Shown here: positions 1 through 9,229 of the stretch, piece by piece
Layout of the letters: every line of letters starts with the position of its first letter
How positions within the stretch are numbered: position 1 is the first letter of the stretch
The notes under the pieces: model-generated
Database searches by the model: none
Seen by the model: only the letters and a program-made list of their open reading frames with translations
Told to the model about the DNA's origin: nothing
Program-made: the position numbers and the translations under genes
NCBI RefSeq assembly: GCF_000003605.2
Contig: NW_003109087.1
Location: 179,592-205,806, forward strand
Source: Saccoglossus kowalevskii
Lineage: Eukaryota; Hemichordata; Enteropneusta; Harrimaniidae
DNA: 26,215 nt
Reading direction: 5' to 3'

Positions 1-34
1 AGATCTCCGATCTGATCTCAGTGCTGAACAACTC

Positions 35-215
35 CCCTATATATACCCACACTGTCTATAAATAGACCATTACATCAGCATACATAATGAGTCTGGAACA
101 TACTACAAATTTCTAGAATGTTCCATTACCTTCTATTGCCTTCTACAGTGTCCTATTACCTATTCAATCAACATCTAAAAATTCCACCCAGACACAGTAC
201 GGTTCTAGAACATTC
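35..215. promoter_or_regulatory. TATA motif and two perfect heat-shock elements
   Basis: Two copies of the HSF-binding pattern nTTCnnGAAnnTTC lie at 111-123 (TTCTAGAATGTTC) and 203-215 (TTCTAGAACATTC). A TATA-like CTATAAATA lies near 55-63 and a second TATATATA near 39-46. Three alternating units are the minimal functional HSE in animals. The right HSE lies only about 20 bases left of recognisable mariner sequence. No heat-shock gene follows, so this may be a promoter remnant, an element-borne promoter or chance. Function is inference only. Confidence 0.35.
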
Positions 216-771
216 CCAGTCACACGGAAGTGGTAAACAAGTCGTATGCGACAGTCATGCTCACAGTCTTCTGGGACCAGGACGGAGTAGTGTTGACAGA
301 TTTACTGGCAAAAGGTACCACAATTACAGGAGCCTATTACGCTTCACTTTAGATGAAATTAAGAAAAGCTATCAAAATCAAGAAGCGGGTAGCAAGATCA
401 GCAAAGATATCCTCCTCCTGCAGGACAACGCTCCGTTCCACAACTCGCATGTCTCCAGAAATCTTCCCCACCCCCTTACTGCCCTGACCTTGTACCCTCT
501 GACTTTCATCCCTTCTCAGCCATGAAGTTGTTTTTGAAAGGAAAGCGTTTCCTAGATGATGCAGCCATGATTTTCGAATTTACAATGTGGTAGGAGGACC
601 AACCTGGGGTGTTCTATAAAAACGATGTCATTGAGATGTATCAAACAATAGAAGAAATGCATAACTCTGGGTGGTTCCTATTTAGAGAAAGACTAATAAC
701 TGTGCTAAGTTTCATTAATCTCCTGCTATGGGAAATGGGTCAGGATCATTACTTATTGAACGCCCCTCGTA
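216..771 (+). mobile_element. Decayed mariner transposon, 3' part with right TIR
   Basis: The translated plus strand matches the C-terminal half of mariner-family (DD34D) transposases in several frames. Residues TVFWDQDGVVLTDLLAKGTT are read from about 259, in frame with GAYYASL. A frameshift near 345-352 moves homology to the frame of DEIKKSYQNQEAG and LLLQDNAPFHNSHVSR (about 352-456). A second shift then gives PYCPDLVPSDFHPF and a downstream EDQPGVFYK (about 595-620). The catalytic Asp of LLQDN (codon at 424) and of PSDF (codon at 501) are 77 bp apart and out of frame, whereas an intact copy has 34 residues between them, so there is an internal deletion. The stretch near 741-771 (CATTACTTATTGAACG followed by CCCTCGTAT) resembles a mariner right terminal inverted repeat. 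The left end is not recognisable. It cannot encode an active transposase. Confidence 0.85.
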
Positions 772-1266
772 TATAATAAATAAATCTCGAGTTATAAAAT
801 AGCTGATGTGTTGCGTACCAACGGCGTTTGTGAAATCATGGAGAGATAGCTCCAAGTTGAAAGAATTACACAGGAAACGAAACTGGTCTTCCCGAAACAT
901 GATTTGCATACTTCTGTTAAGCTCCAGCGATCAATCAACATCAATTATGCAAGATTTGTGCAAATTAAACAGTTAAAGTAAGACCATGGCACAAGTGTTT
1001 GTTTTTAATAATTTAAACCTAGTTTATAAAGTGTTCTATTCGCAATAAAATTTTGAAATATTCACTCAAGAACAAGGATGTTTTCAGCTGTATAAAAAAT
1101 TAAAAAAGTGAAATTCCACCTCTAAATGCACATGTCCCTGCAACGTCACCTTAATGTCTTGAATTCCGGGAACATATCATGATAGGCATTACAGACACAT
1201 AAAATGGAAAACAATCATTTAGCGATTTAAGTTTTTAATTTAATTTATATTAAATTACATTCACAG
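772..1266. other. Intergenic or intronic A+T-rich sequence, no gene seen
   Basis: No exon with family similarity is visible on either strand. An AATAAA hexamer occurs near 1045 without a gene to serve. The last 30 bases are T-rich and end in CACAG, which fits a splice acceptor for the exon that follows. The segment may be the last part of an intron of the CUB gene whose 5' exons lie outside the window. Confidence 0.5.
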
Positions 1267-4205
1267 ATGAAGTCGGTCCTAGAAAGTGCAGATTTGTATG
1301 GTGTTGAAGTCCTTGGATTTTATCCTGGTAGTATCGGCGTCGATACAGTTATTAATTTTGACCAAACTACAACTACAACTATTACCAACGTTCAGGAAAC
1401 CCTGACTGCTTCAGCCGCCACAGGTCCCCTTGCAATAGTTCTATCAACCATCGTCGTAACAGATGAGCGCGTACCGTGGCGGGTGGACGGTCGTTGTGGA
1501 TCAATTTTCAGAGGAACAAATGGGGTCAGCCCAGCTGAATGTGATCCTTATAGTACCACACCTTGTTGCTCTTCGTCAAGGTTATGTGGCATTTCACCAG
1601 ATCACTGTGACTGCGATGGATGTATAGACTACCGAGATGTGTATGGAGGTAAAGATATGGGCAGTTGTTTACTTTCTCATTTCTTCCAAATATTTGTTTT
1701 AGAGGTATCGAGAATTGTTGACCAATTCGTTACATAATATATCTCAAAAGATACAAATTGCAATTGTAATAATTCTTCAGCATTGCTTATATTATATATT
1801 TCTTGATATGTCACAGTGGAATATGCAAATTACTTTCGAAGAATGTACAACCAATTTCTGATACGTATTTATTTTGATCGTCATACCACATGTGGTATTT
1901 TTACTATGAACATTGAAGTTGTACTGTCGGTAAATTTATGTTAAACGTCTTGACTCAACTACGATATTTGATATCCCCCTCACATTAGCCGAACATCACC
2001 GAGAAATTTCGTTTCTCGGTTGTGATCAACTTTTTACCATCAACAATTCCCCCGACTCGCACCAGGGAATTCTTGTTTGATGATTAAGTTTGAATATTCG
2101 ATGAGGAGCATTTTTCAATAAAATTAGTCTGAGATACAAACGAGATTCGCGAGTTTCTTTCTGAATCGCTGTCATTGTCCCTTTTTTGAATTTATGAGGG
2201 GTGATTTTAATAATATTATCACTACGTCCTAGTTAACACCAAACAAAAATTGCGTTTAGCGAGTATCCGAAGCTGAATTCGAACTGCAATGCGAAACTGA
2301 ATTTGTTATAATGAGACAATAACTAACTTAATCCATAAACGTCGCGTAATGGTAATGCTATTGTTCATATATGATATATATTTTAAAATTAATGATGAAA
2401 CATATAATAATGCAATTATTGCTATATGTACGTTTCTATTAACGATGCCATATATGTATGGTTATGAAGGGATTTATTTGATTAATAGTTTATTTTATAA
2501 TTCACATGTGTGATGAAGTGCGTGTCTGAATTTGTACCCGTAAATGTTCTTAGCATATTTCTTTACTTTCAATTTTATTGAACACGTGTACGATATACAA
2601 TATTGTTCCAATTGATGTAGTGCTCGCTAGCACTGTATTGAATAATATACGTTTGTGTTCTTGCTGTTATTTTCTTTCAGTCACAGCTGCGCCGATAATT
2701 ACAACTACTACACCAACACCAATCCCTACAACTGAATCAGGTAAGAACAATACAATTATTCATGTTACTTCAATGCTTTGTTGTACCTGTTTGAGGAAGC
2801 TATTACCCACATAGCATTAAATAATTTGACAAGAATATTTATCCAATAGTGCGTATTTGCTCTTTGTGAAATATGTGTCAATGATAAGCTGTGGTATAGT
2901 AAAAGTGGATTACGTTTTCTTGCAACTGCTATTCACTTTTAATCTGATGCTCAATTGTGACATGTTGGTGGAATTTCATCATGTGTTAGTATTGTGTATA
3001 TGTGTATAACGTTACTAGCATTATTATAAATGACTAGTGTTTGTCGTACGAAATGTCACGAAACTTAATGGGATGGAGATAAAAACTTTATTGGTTTGTG
3101 TTGGTTTTCAAGATCTTATTTATAAAATGAATGTACGTCTTTCGTTAAAGGGGGGCCGCTCAATCCCATGGATTGCACCAATGAATCATGGGACACTATT
3201 GTTTATGTTGTTTACAATGTTAATCTATCTTTTGTTATCCATTGTTATTTTAATCCAGAAAGTAAATTTGTTGTGCGGTTAGGCTTAACTGGAAGGTGCC
3301 CCTGTAACGCAACAAATCGTCACATGTAAACTAACGGTTCATATTCGACAGATGGGTCATCCCAAGCATGGAGAGAAGATACCCAGTGCGGACACGGATT
3401 CCCTGCTCCAAATGGAGCTAATCCCTCGGAATGTAATCCTCATGGTATATACCCATGCTGTTCTCCACATAGCTGGTGCGGGATAAGTTCTGCGCATTGT
3501 ACATGTGGCAGCTGTATTGACTACAGAGAAGTATATGGAGGTAAGTGTTGTAGTAATTTAACATGTGTTTGAACGATCTCCGTAGCTTTCCCAATAAAGC
3601 ATTTTCATTACACAGTACTAGTATGAACATAACAATATTTTTCACAGTTACTGATTCCATCGTCGATGCCTGCACTGGTCCGCCAAAGGTTTTAACTGTT
3701 CCCGCTGACGGTGAATTGGTTTTATCGTCACCTAATTATCCCATTTTCTACCCGTTGTATGCCAACTGTCAATGGGTGGTGTCGGCAGAAGACCCAACTC
3801 GTGAAATAGAGGTAATCGTATTTTACACATACTCACTTCATCACGCACTTGGTGGGTGGTTCGAGTTCGAAAGGTGGTTGGGTGCTGTAGGCGAGTGCAT
3901 ATGATTTGTATTTACAATACGTTGCTGGGTTTATTACCAATTACATACGCAGTATTTGTATGACGTTTATTGAATTGTCCATTTCTCTTGTACATAGATA
4001 ACAATTGTAGATGCCGATATATCCGAGTGTTGTGATTATGCCAAGATCGGCAATGGTCAGAGTATAGGTAGTGGCCTAATCGCACTTGTCACTAAAGACA
4101 ACATAGGCGTGGTTTACAGTGGTGGGTCCACAATATGGGTTCATCTGCAAAGCAGCGGTGTACATGGACAGGGTGCTGGATTTCAACTTAAATTCTCTGA
4201 TGCAG
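1267..4205 (+). CDS. Secreted hevein-like/CUB domain protein (partial, 5 exons seen)
   Basis: Five exons join in frame: 1267-1648, 2681-2740, 3352-3540, 3648-3811 and 3998-4205, all with AG/GT borders. The internal junction phases are 1, 1, 1 and 0. In order they encode a Thr-rich segment, a hevein-like eight-cysteine module, a Thr/Pro linker, a second hevein-like module, and a CUB domain split over two exons. The repeated symmetric phase-1 exons are typical of modular extracellular proteins built by exon shuffling. No signal peptide is visible, and the first exon sits directly behind an acceptor, so the 5' end is probably upstream of the window. The last exon ends in phase 1 at a GTAAAA donor, so at least one 3' exon follows. 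Likely extracellular, possibly binding glycans such as chitin; binding is inferred from the fold and not proven. I do not recognise a named orthologue. Confidence 0.75.
1463..1648 (+). CDS. Exon: hevein-like cysteine module 1
   Basis: Encodes WRVDGRCG, then PAECDP, PCCSSSRLCG and HCDCDGCIDYRDVYG. It has eight cysteines with the CC and CG..HC.C..C spacing of hevein/chitin-binding type 1 modules. The exon may start at 1267 (open reading, acceptor CACAG) or at 1463 (acceptor GTAACAG). The 1463 start would give a phase 1-1 exon of 186 bp, almost a mirror of module 2 (189 bp), and module 2 also begins with a split Asp codon. The donor is GGAG/GTAAAG at 1649. Which acceptor is used cannot be settled here; RNA reads would decide. 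Confidence 0.7.
2681..2740 (+). CDS. Exon: Thr/Pro-rich linker, 60 bp
   Basis: A strong acceptor (TTTTCTTTCAG) and donor (G/GTAAGAAC) bound a 60-bp phase 1-1 exon reading VTAAPIITTTTPTPIPTTES. Thr/Pro runs of this kind are typically O-glycosylated spacers between extracellular modules. Being symmetric, it can be skipped or added without breaking the frame, so alternative splicing is possible. Confidence 0.7.
3352..3540 (+). CDS. Exon: hevein-like cysteine module 2
   Basis: Phase 1-1 exon of 189 bp between CGACAG and GGTAAGTG. It encodes DGSSQAWREDTQCG, then PSECNP, PCCSPHSWCG and HCTCGSCIDYREVYG. The eight cysteines align with module 1, and the C-terminal CIDYR-VYG is nearly identical, so the two exons are duplicates. 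The CCS..WCG core with downstream HC.C..C is the hevein (chitin-binding type 1) pattern; the flanking WREDTQCG and DYREVYG extensions are outside the plant-type module. Confidence 0.75.
3648..4205 (+). CDS. Two exons encoding a CUB domain
   Basis: Exons 3648-3811 and 3998-4205 (phase 0 junction) encode CTGPPK, LSSPNYPIFYP, NCQWVV, ITIVDADISECCDYAKIGNG and GAGFQLKFSDA. These match the CUB pattern SSPNYP..Y....C.W, the CDY.K/L.I.(D/N)G block and the terminal GF.L.F/Y strand. CUB domains are beta-sandwich modules that bind protein or glycan ligands extracellularly. Oddities: the first-to-second cysteine spacing is long, the third cysteine is doubled (ECC), and the expected fourth cysteine (usually FCG) is missing, so the second disulphide must differ or be absent. 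Confidence 0.8.
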
Positions 4206-4352
4206 GTAAAATAGGTGAATCCATTCCAATTTTATTACGTTGTCTATCAATTAATTAATAATTTCATTCTGTTTGCATAAACGGTATAGAGACAGATTTT
4301 CAACACTAAATTGTGAGATAGTTCTATCAATGATCTTCTTGTATCTTAACAG

Positions 4353-4450
4353 TAAATAGACAAGCAGCTGTAAAACCGTGCGTCGTCACAGTAGGAATTG
4401 GGATAAATATAAATTGCGGAATACGAAAACGCATATTCATGACTGTATGA
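4353..4450 (+). CDS. Possible terminal exon of the CUB gene
   Basis: After the phase-1 donor at 4206, the next plausible acceptor (TATCTTAACAG, ending at 4352) opens a frame that starts V-N-R-Q-A-A-V and stops at TGA 4448-4450. There is no recognisable domain and no AATAAA close downstream, so the assignment rests on splice phase alone. If the intron is retained instead, translation stops within about 20 codons of 4205. Confidence 0.25.
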
Positions 4451-5830
4451 AACTCTTGCTTTATAGCGAGAACATTAACATAGATCGCATTTCAAACAGT
4501 TTTCTCAGAAATAATTTGGCTAGTCATAAAAGATGCAATATGAACAAAATCACACGTGTCAAGAGAATTTCAATTTTGGAAGAACATAAGTTTAAATTTA
4601 CAGTTATTGTTCGTACCAAACAACCAGTGCGCATGCGTATTAGAGAATTCCATTACTTCGTCGAACTAATATTCAGATGAATGCTATAATAACGTTTTCA
4701 TTTTATGATAAATTAAAGTTCAATGTATTTATTAATATTCAGTATCAGACAATAATACTAAAAATCACAGTTCCTCGCCCATATTGCACATTTGAACGAG
4801 GTATGGCTCGAAAGTTTAGGAGGTGACCAGTTGGTGAAGTCATAATTGTAAATCTAGTCAGATTTGCTGCTCGGGTGTAATATGAACAAACGAACTACAA
4901 GAATGTACATCGCAAGCAGAATGAATTGTCTGTAAATATTCATGCTTTATCGAAACAGTGTGTCAACAGCGTGTTCACGTGTAAGATATGCACCAGTCAT
5001 CGCATATGTCATATGCAAAAACGTGAAACAAGTCAGTATATGCAGCATCACTGGAGATTGAACACCTAACACATACCTTCTTTTAGTCGGCGTTGGGATA
5101 TATACCGACAAACAACTCGGTTGTGTCACTTTTCACTTAAAGATTAACTTTTGTGGTTTTACCAGTCATTCGTTTTTATTACTTTATAGGACATGCTATA
5201 TATACCATTTATAAACGTCTTATTAGAACCAATGTTTGTGACATTATAGTAAAGTACAATGTGTATATTTGAAATGAACATACATGTATCACAGAAGCAG
5301 CATGAACATTGCAAGCATCCATATTTAAACAAATCTAACAAACTAATACCATGTGTATGCGTATACGTTTACGAGACCACTTTCTCTTCTTATCGTCTAA
5401 ACGGTGTTTATAAATAGCAATGTTCTTAACATATACAGCTCGTCAGTGTACCAACATTTGAAACAGATAACAGTATTACGTTTTCACGTTTTTTCTTCTT
5501 CTTTTTTCTAGGTAGTAATAAATAATGATTGAATAAATTATCTTGGGACAATTCAAGACATTCTAGATATCTGAGCCATTAAATAAGGAAACATCTTCCT
5601 TTTCGGAATGCTACTATATATACTTGATTGTTCTTTTGTTGATCCTTAAATAAAAGTTAATTATAAAGCAATAAATGTTTATTGATGTTAAGATACAATG
5701 CTACTCAAAAGTGAAAACTGATGTCATTTTATTTATATTATGTGACATATAATTTTATAAGAATATGACGCATATTGAATGACGACAGGGGTTCACCGGA
5801 CACAGTTCAAAGGAACATATGAACAAAACA
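4451..5830. other. Intergenic or 3' untranslated sequence, no gene seen
   Basis: A+T-rich sequence with many stops on both strands. A 100-codon open stretch at 4378-4680 has no domain and lies in the wrong frame for the upstream splice junction. AATAAA hexamers occur near 5648 and 5671 and could end a very long 3' UTR of the CUB gene, but nothing connects them to it. Confidence 0.5.
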
Positions 5831-6053
5831 GGAGTGAAAAAAATGTTTTACCATGTGTACCTGTGTAAGGATATATCTCAAAAACAATGTTATGCGAGGT
5901 TACTTGTTTTGTCTTGAAGTATTATAACATTTATTGTCAAACTGGAGTAAAAAAATGTTTTACCATTTCTTCCTGTGTAAGGATATATCTCAAAAACAAT
6001 TTTATGTGAGGTTACTTGTTTTGTCTTGAAGTATTATAACATTTATTGTCAAG
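5831..6053. repeat. Tandem duplication, two copies of about 113 bp
   Basis: Copy 1 (5831-5943) begins GGAGTGAAAAAAATGTTTTA and copy 2 (5944-6053) begins GGAGTAAAAAAATGTTTTA. Both continue through CTGTGTAAGGATATATCTC and end near CATTTATTGTCAA, with only a handful of differences. High identity means the duplication is recent. No coding capacity. Confidence 0.9.
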
Positions 6054-6448
6054 TGTTTCTAATTATGAAATGCGCTTTCATTTATGTATATTCTTTTATG
6101 AGTTGTTTCAAAAACAATAAGATTGATGATGAAACAAAATGAACACTTAATATTTGTGTATGTGCTAAAGTATGCTTACATGTCGAACACTCGTGATACC
6201 TAAACTCGACAGTATCTCACTGCTGGTGTGTGTTCTTAGTGAGTCAAGAAAAAAAATCAAATTGATAATAAGACAAACAAAATAGTCAATTGTTCCCTGC
6301 TGTCGTCGTCCTCGAGAAAAAATCCACAGTAAACAAAGGTATGACGTCAAAAGTATGTTATTACGCAATAATTACTGCTATTCGCGTTTAATACCGAAGA
6401 TAAAATGTTTATTATATTATATGTCAATCAAATCTAGGGTTATGGTCC

Positions 6449-6845
6449 ATATTTCGCCATCTCAAAACTACTTTACAAACTTGGCAGGCGAATTTCCTTC
6501 CATCTCGGGCAACTACTTCGACGTTTCCTACGTTTCCTATAACTATTTTTCAAATTTTCCTTACAACATTTCTTCCTTCCAATGCAACGTTTTCAATTTT
6601 AAAAAATGTTTACACTTTGTGACATCTCCGACTTTTCTTAAAACATTTTTTGAATTTCCACTCGCGGAAATTTATGACTTTTGAATTACTTCCCACCGTT
6701 CTCAAAATACCCTTTGAACATTCGGACAATTTTTTAACCTTCAAAAGCAACTTTTCTGACTTCACATACAAGTTGTTTGATTATCTACTACTTTGTCGCT
6801 TTTTACAACAGCTTTTCCGTCTTTACATACGACTTTTTTAGCTTT
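6449..6845. repeat. Pyrimidine-biased degenerate simple tract
   Basis: About 400 bases with strong T+C bias on the plus strand and recurrent short blocks (AACTACTT, ACGTTTCC, ACTTTTC, ACAACTTTT) spaced roughly every 12-25 bases. Open frames here (6355-6684, 6650-6841) read as Phe/Tyr/Asn/Ser-rich strings and look like products of the base bias rather than proteins. It is best described as an old, eroded tandem array. Confidence 0.5.
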
Positions 6846-7020
6846 TCGGATTGAGCAAACAATCAAAATATTAAGCTAGTATTTTAACTGTTCAGACAAT
6901 AAGCCCACTTTTTAAGGGCAATAAGTCTCGATAGTTAGTTTAGTTAGTTTTCAAATAAAGCATTTTACCGGTCATCCATTTTAGACATGAGTCAGTGAGG
7001 TTCAAAAGCTAGCGAGAATA

Positions 7021-7380
7021 CTGTAAAATATGTCTTTTCGCGAGCATGTATTTTTTAGCGAATTTAGCGAAAGAACTAATTAACTAATTTAAGATGTCGC
7101 TAATGACTTCATTATAAATTCAAAATGGCGGCCAAACAACGTTTTTTACTTCACACACACTTTGTAAACAACACAGAAAACGTAATAATCTAGAGCGCTT
7201 CCTTATTACACTTGACAGTTTTTCTTGGTTTTGATGGAGATGATATTGTTTTGGCAGGCACAGACAAGTATTGTGAAAATAAGAAAGACAAGAGAGATTC
7301 GCTAAATCAACATTTCGCTATTATGTCATTTTACCACAATTCGCTAAAATAGTATGTCGCTTTTTCAACATGTTTTACAG
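7021..7380. mobile_element. MITE with CTGTAAAA terminal inverted repeats and TA duplications
   Basis: The left end CTGTAAAATATGT (7021) is mirrored by ACATGTTTTACAG (ending 7380), each flanked by TA (7019-7020 and 7381-7382). The inverted similarity extends imperfectly for about 45 bases on each side and includes TTTTTAGCGAATT on the left and AATTCGCTAAAA on the right. GCGAA/TTCGC motifs recur in both halves. A 360-bp non-coding element with TA target duplications fits a non-autonomous Tc1/mariner-superfamily transposon. No transposase is present. Confidence 0.75.
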
Positions 7381-7523
7381 TATGTGCAAATGTGGTAGAG
7401 GCAGCAATTCCATTACTCACTGATTCGATTGCTGCATTGAGTATGTTTTTTGATGTAATATGTCAATGCTTGCGGATCTTGGAACCTATGTGTGAAACAA
7501 GATTGATGTGGTGGATGGCGACG

Positions 7524-7570
7524 GTCAATAGTTAGCTAATGCACGGTTACTAGTAACCGTAGCTATTGAC
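7524..7570. repeat. Nested palindrome
   Basis: A perfect 18-bp palindrome, ACGGTTACTAGTAACCGT (7543-7560), is nested in outer arms GTCAATAG (7524-7531) and CTATTGAC (7563-7570). A cruciform or hairpin could form. It may be a fused pair of transposon ends or an excision scar; no gene is adjacent. Confidence 0.7.
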
Positions 7571-7650
7571 AACGACAACTGACTTATAGTCCTCTTTTTA
7601 CATATCTGACATTTCGTTCGTCGCGTTTCGTTTTTGTGACCGACAGGAAA

Positions 7651-8417
7651 CGACTAAAGCGTAAATACGACCGGGCATGGTCGGTAGGTCCCGAAAATAG
7701 AGTCAGTATGTACTATCGAAGAGATTGGTACAAATTTGCAAAACTCACATTGTAATCTTATGCCTCCGACCAATCTTCCGAACAATTTATTTAACACACA
7801 TGTCAGTCATAATTGTTATACAATATGAGTCATATAATGATGACATATAGGTTGCAATGTATTGGATACGATATGCTGCAAATAATTTTATAATGAATTC
7901 GCATAAATATTCCCGTAATTGAAAGCATGCATACTATACTTACGCAGTAAACAAAAATATCTCAAATGATTTCGGATTTCCTAAAAATTAGCCCGAACTT
8001 AGAAGTGCGGTGAAACTGCTATCCAACATGCAAAATCTATAAAGGTACATCTTATTCTTGGTGCTGGGGAATTACAAAGCCAGTAGTAAAACATGTACAA
8101 ATACAATGAAACCGTACAATTTTACCACTTTTCTTTGGTAAAACATATATCATAAATACAATCGTGATATGTTTGCTAGGATTCATTGTGCACATGTTTC
8201 AAGTACATGTTTGTCGGTGATATACTACAGCATTTAAAAAAATAGCATATAGAAAAACGAAGTAAATTCGATTAATGCCGCATGAGGGTTCAAAGAACAT
8301 CATTTGGAGTGGTGATCGCATCAAAGTGTTTGCTATGCTATTTGTAAGTTGATTATACACACGCCCGCTACTGTCGAGATTGTAATATTCGGTCACAATC
8401 CAATTACCGACCGTCAA
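7651..8417. repeat. Dispersed repeat copy A
   Basis: Starts at CGACTAAAGCGTAA and ends after AATTACCGACCGT. It matches 9915-10627 in the same orientation over almost its whole length, with substitutions and indels. Short inverted ends GGTCGGTA (7679-7686) and TACCGACC (8405-8412) are shared by both copies and could be element termini. Relative to copy B it carries an extra block of about 55-60 bases between GCCGCATGAGGGT and GATTATACA, and this block contains GGTGATCGCATCA. Probably a non-autonomous mobile element of unknown class; no ORF is conserved between copies. Confidence 0.75.
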
Positions 8418-8429
8418 AGTAAGTTGCAT

Positions 8430-9229
8430 CTGAGGCTTGGGGAATGCCTACTTGTTTCACTGAACATTCAAGTTCATCGAAACAATTTTAAATATCTGAT
8501 ATCTAATATTTTTTTAATTTGTCTCTATTATCAGATAGTCATATATATTTTGTTATTATTGTGAACGAAGTTGGGTTAACTCTGATTATTTTGTGTAGTC
8601 TGGTTTATTGAAATGTTATATAGCTACTCTCATACATTTGAACATGTAGAGACAATGAATGGCAATTGGATAATAATAAATATTATTAGTATAATAACAT
8701 CAGCATAATAGCTAGCGTCTCACTGGCATTGTGGCTATGATACTTAAGCTTTGTCAGCATAGATATATATAGTAAGCACGTTGACTGAACCACAAACTAA
8801 TTCTAATTTGTATCTTGCTCATTGTAACCACCTCGCCTTGTATATCAAGCATACTCAGTCGAGTTACGTTTTCCATGTGATATAATGTTTGTTTTTTCCT
8901 TAATTTGTACATACACCCGAATTTCTCCTAGTAAGTCTCTGTATTCCCTTCTTTGTCAGTGTACAATCCTCACTGTGCTTTGTTTCATATTTACACGATC
9001 TGTTGCGCATGGGCTTTATCTCAATTGTTCAATACAAGATTCGATGTAGGTTTTGTTCTTGGGTTACGTTACAACACGCCCTAACCCCACTTGAGAAGCT
9101 GTGGTCCCTAATTTGTAAGTAACAGTTATGTGAATTGTCCTAAACGTAATACGAGCTTTGTCTATATCAAACAAATTATATGTTTTCGTATACTAGTATA
9201 CTATTTTCATGAAAAACTGTTTTGATAGG
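8430..9229. other. A+T-rich spacer, no gene seen
   Basis: No exon, RNA gene or repeat family is recognised. It contains a perfect 14-bp palindrome GTATACTAGTATAC at 9188-9201. The spacer separates repeat copy A from the minisatellite. Confidence 0.5.

Noticed and set aside
4378-4680. 100-codon open stretch after the CUB exons
   Set aside because: No domain, alternative start codon, and out of frame with the phase-1 junction that would have to enter it.
6355-6841. Asn/Tyr/Phe-rich reading frames
   Set aside because: Produced by the pyrimidine-biased tract; no conserved motif.
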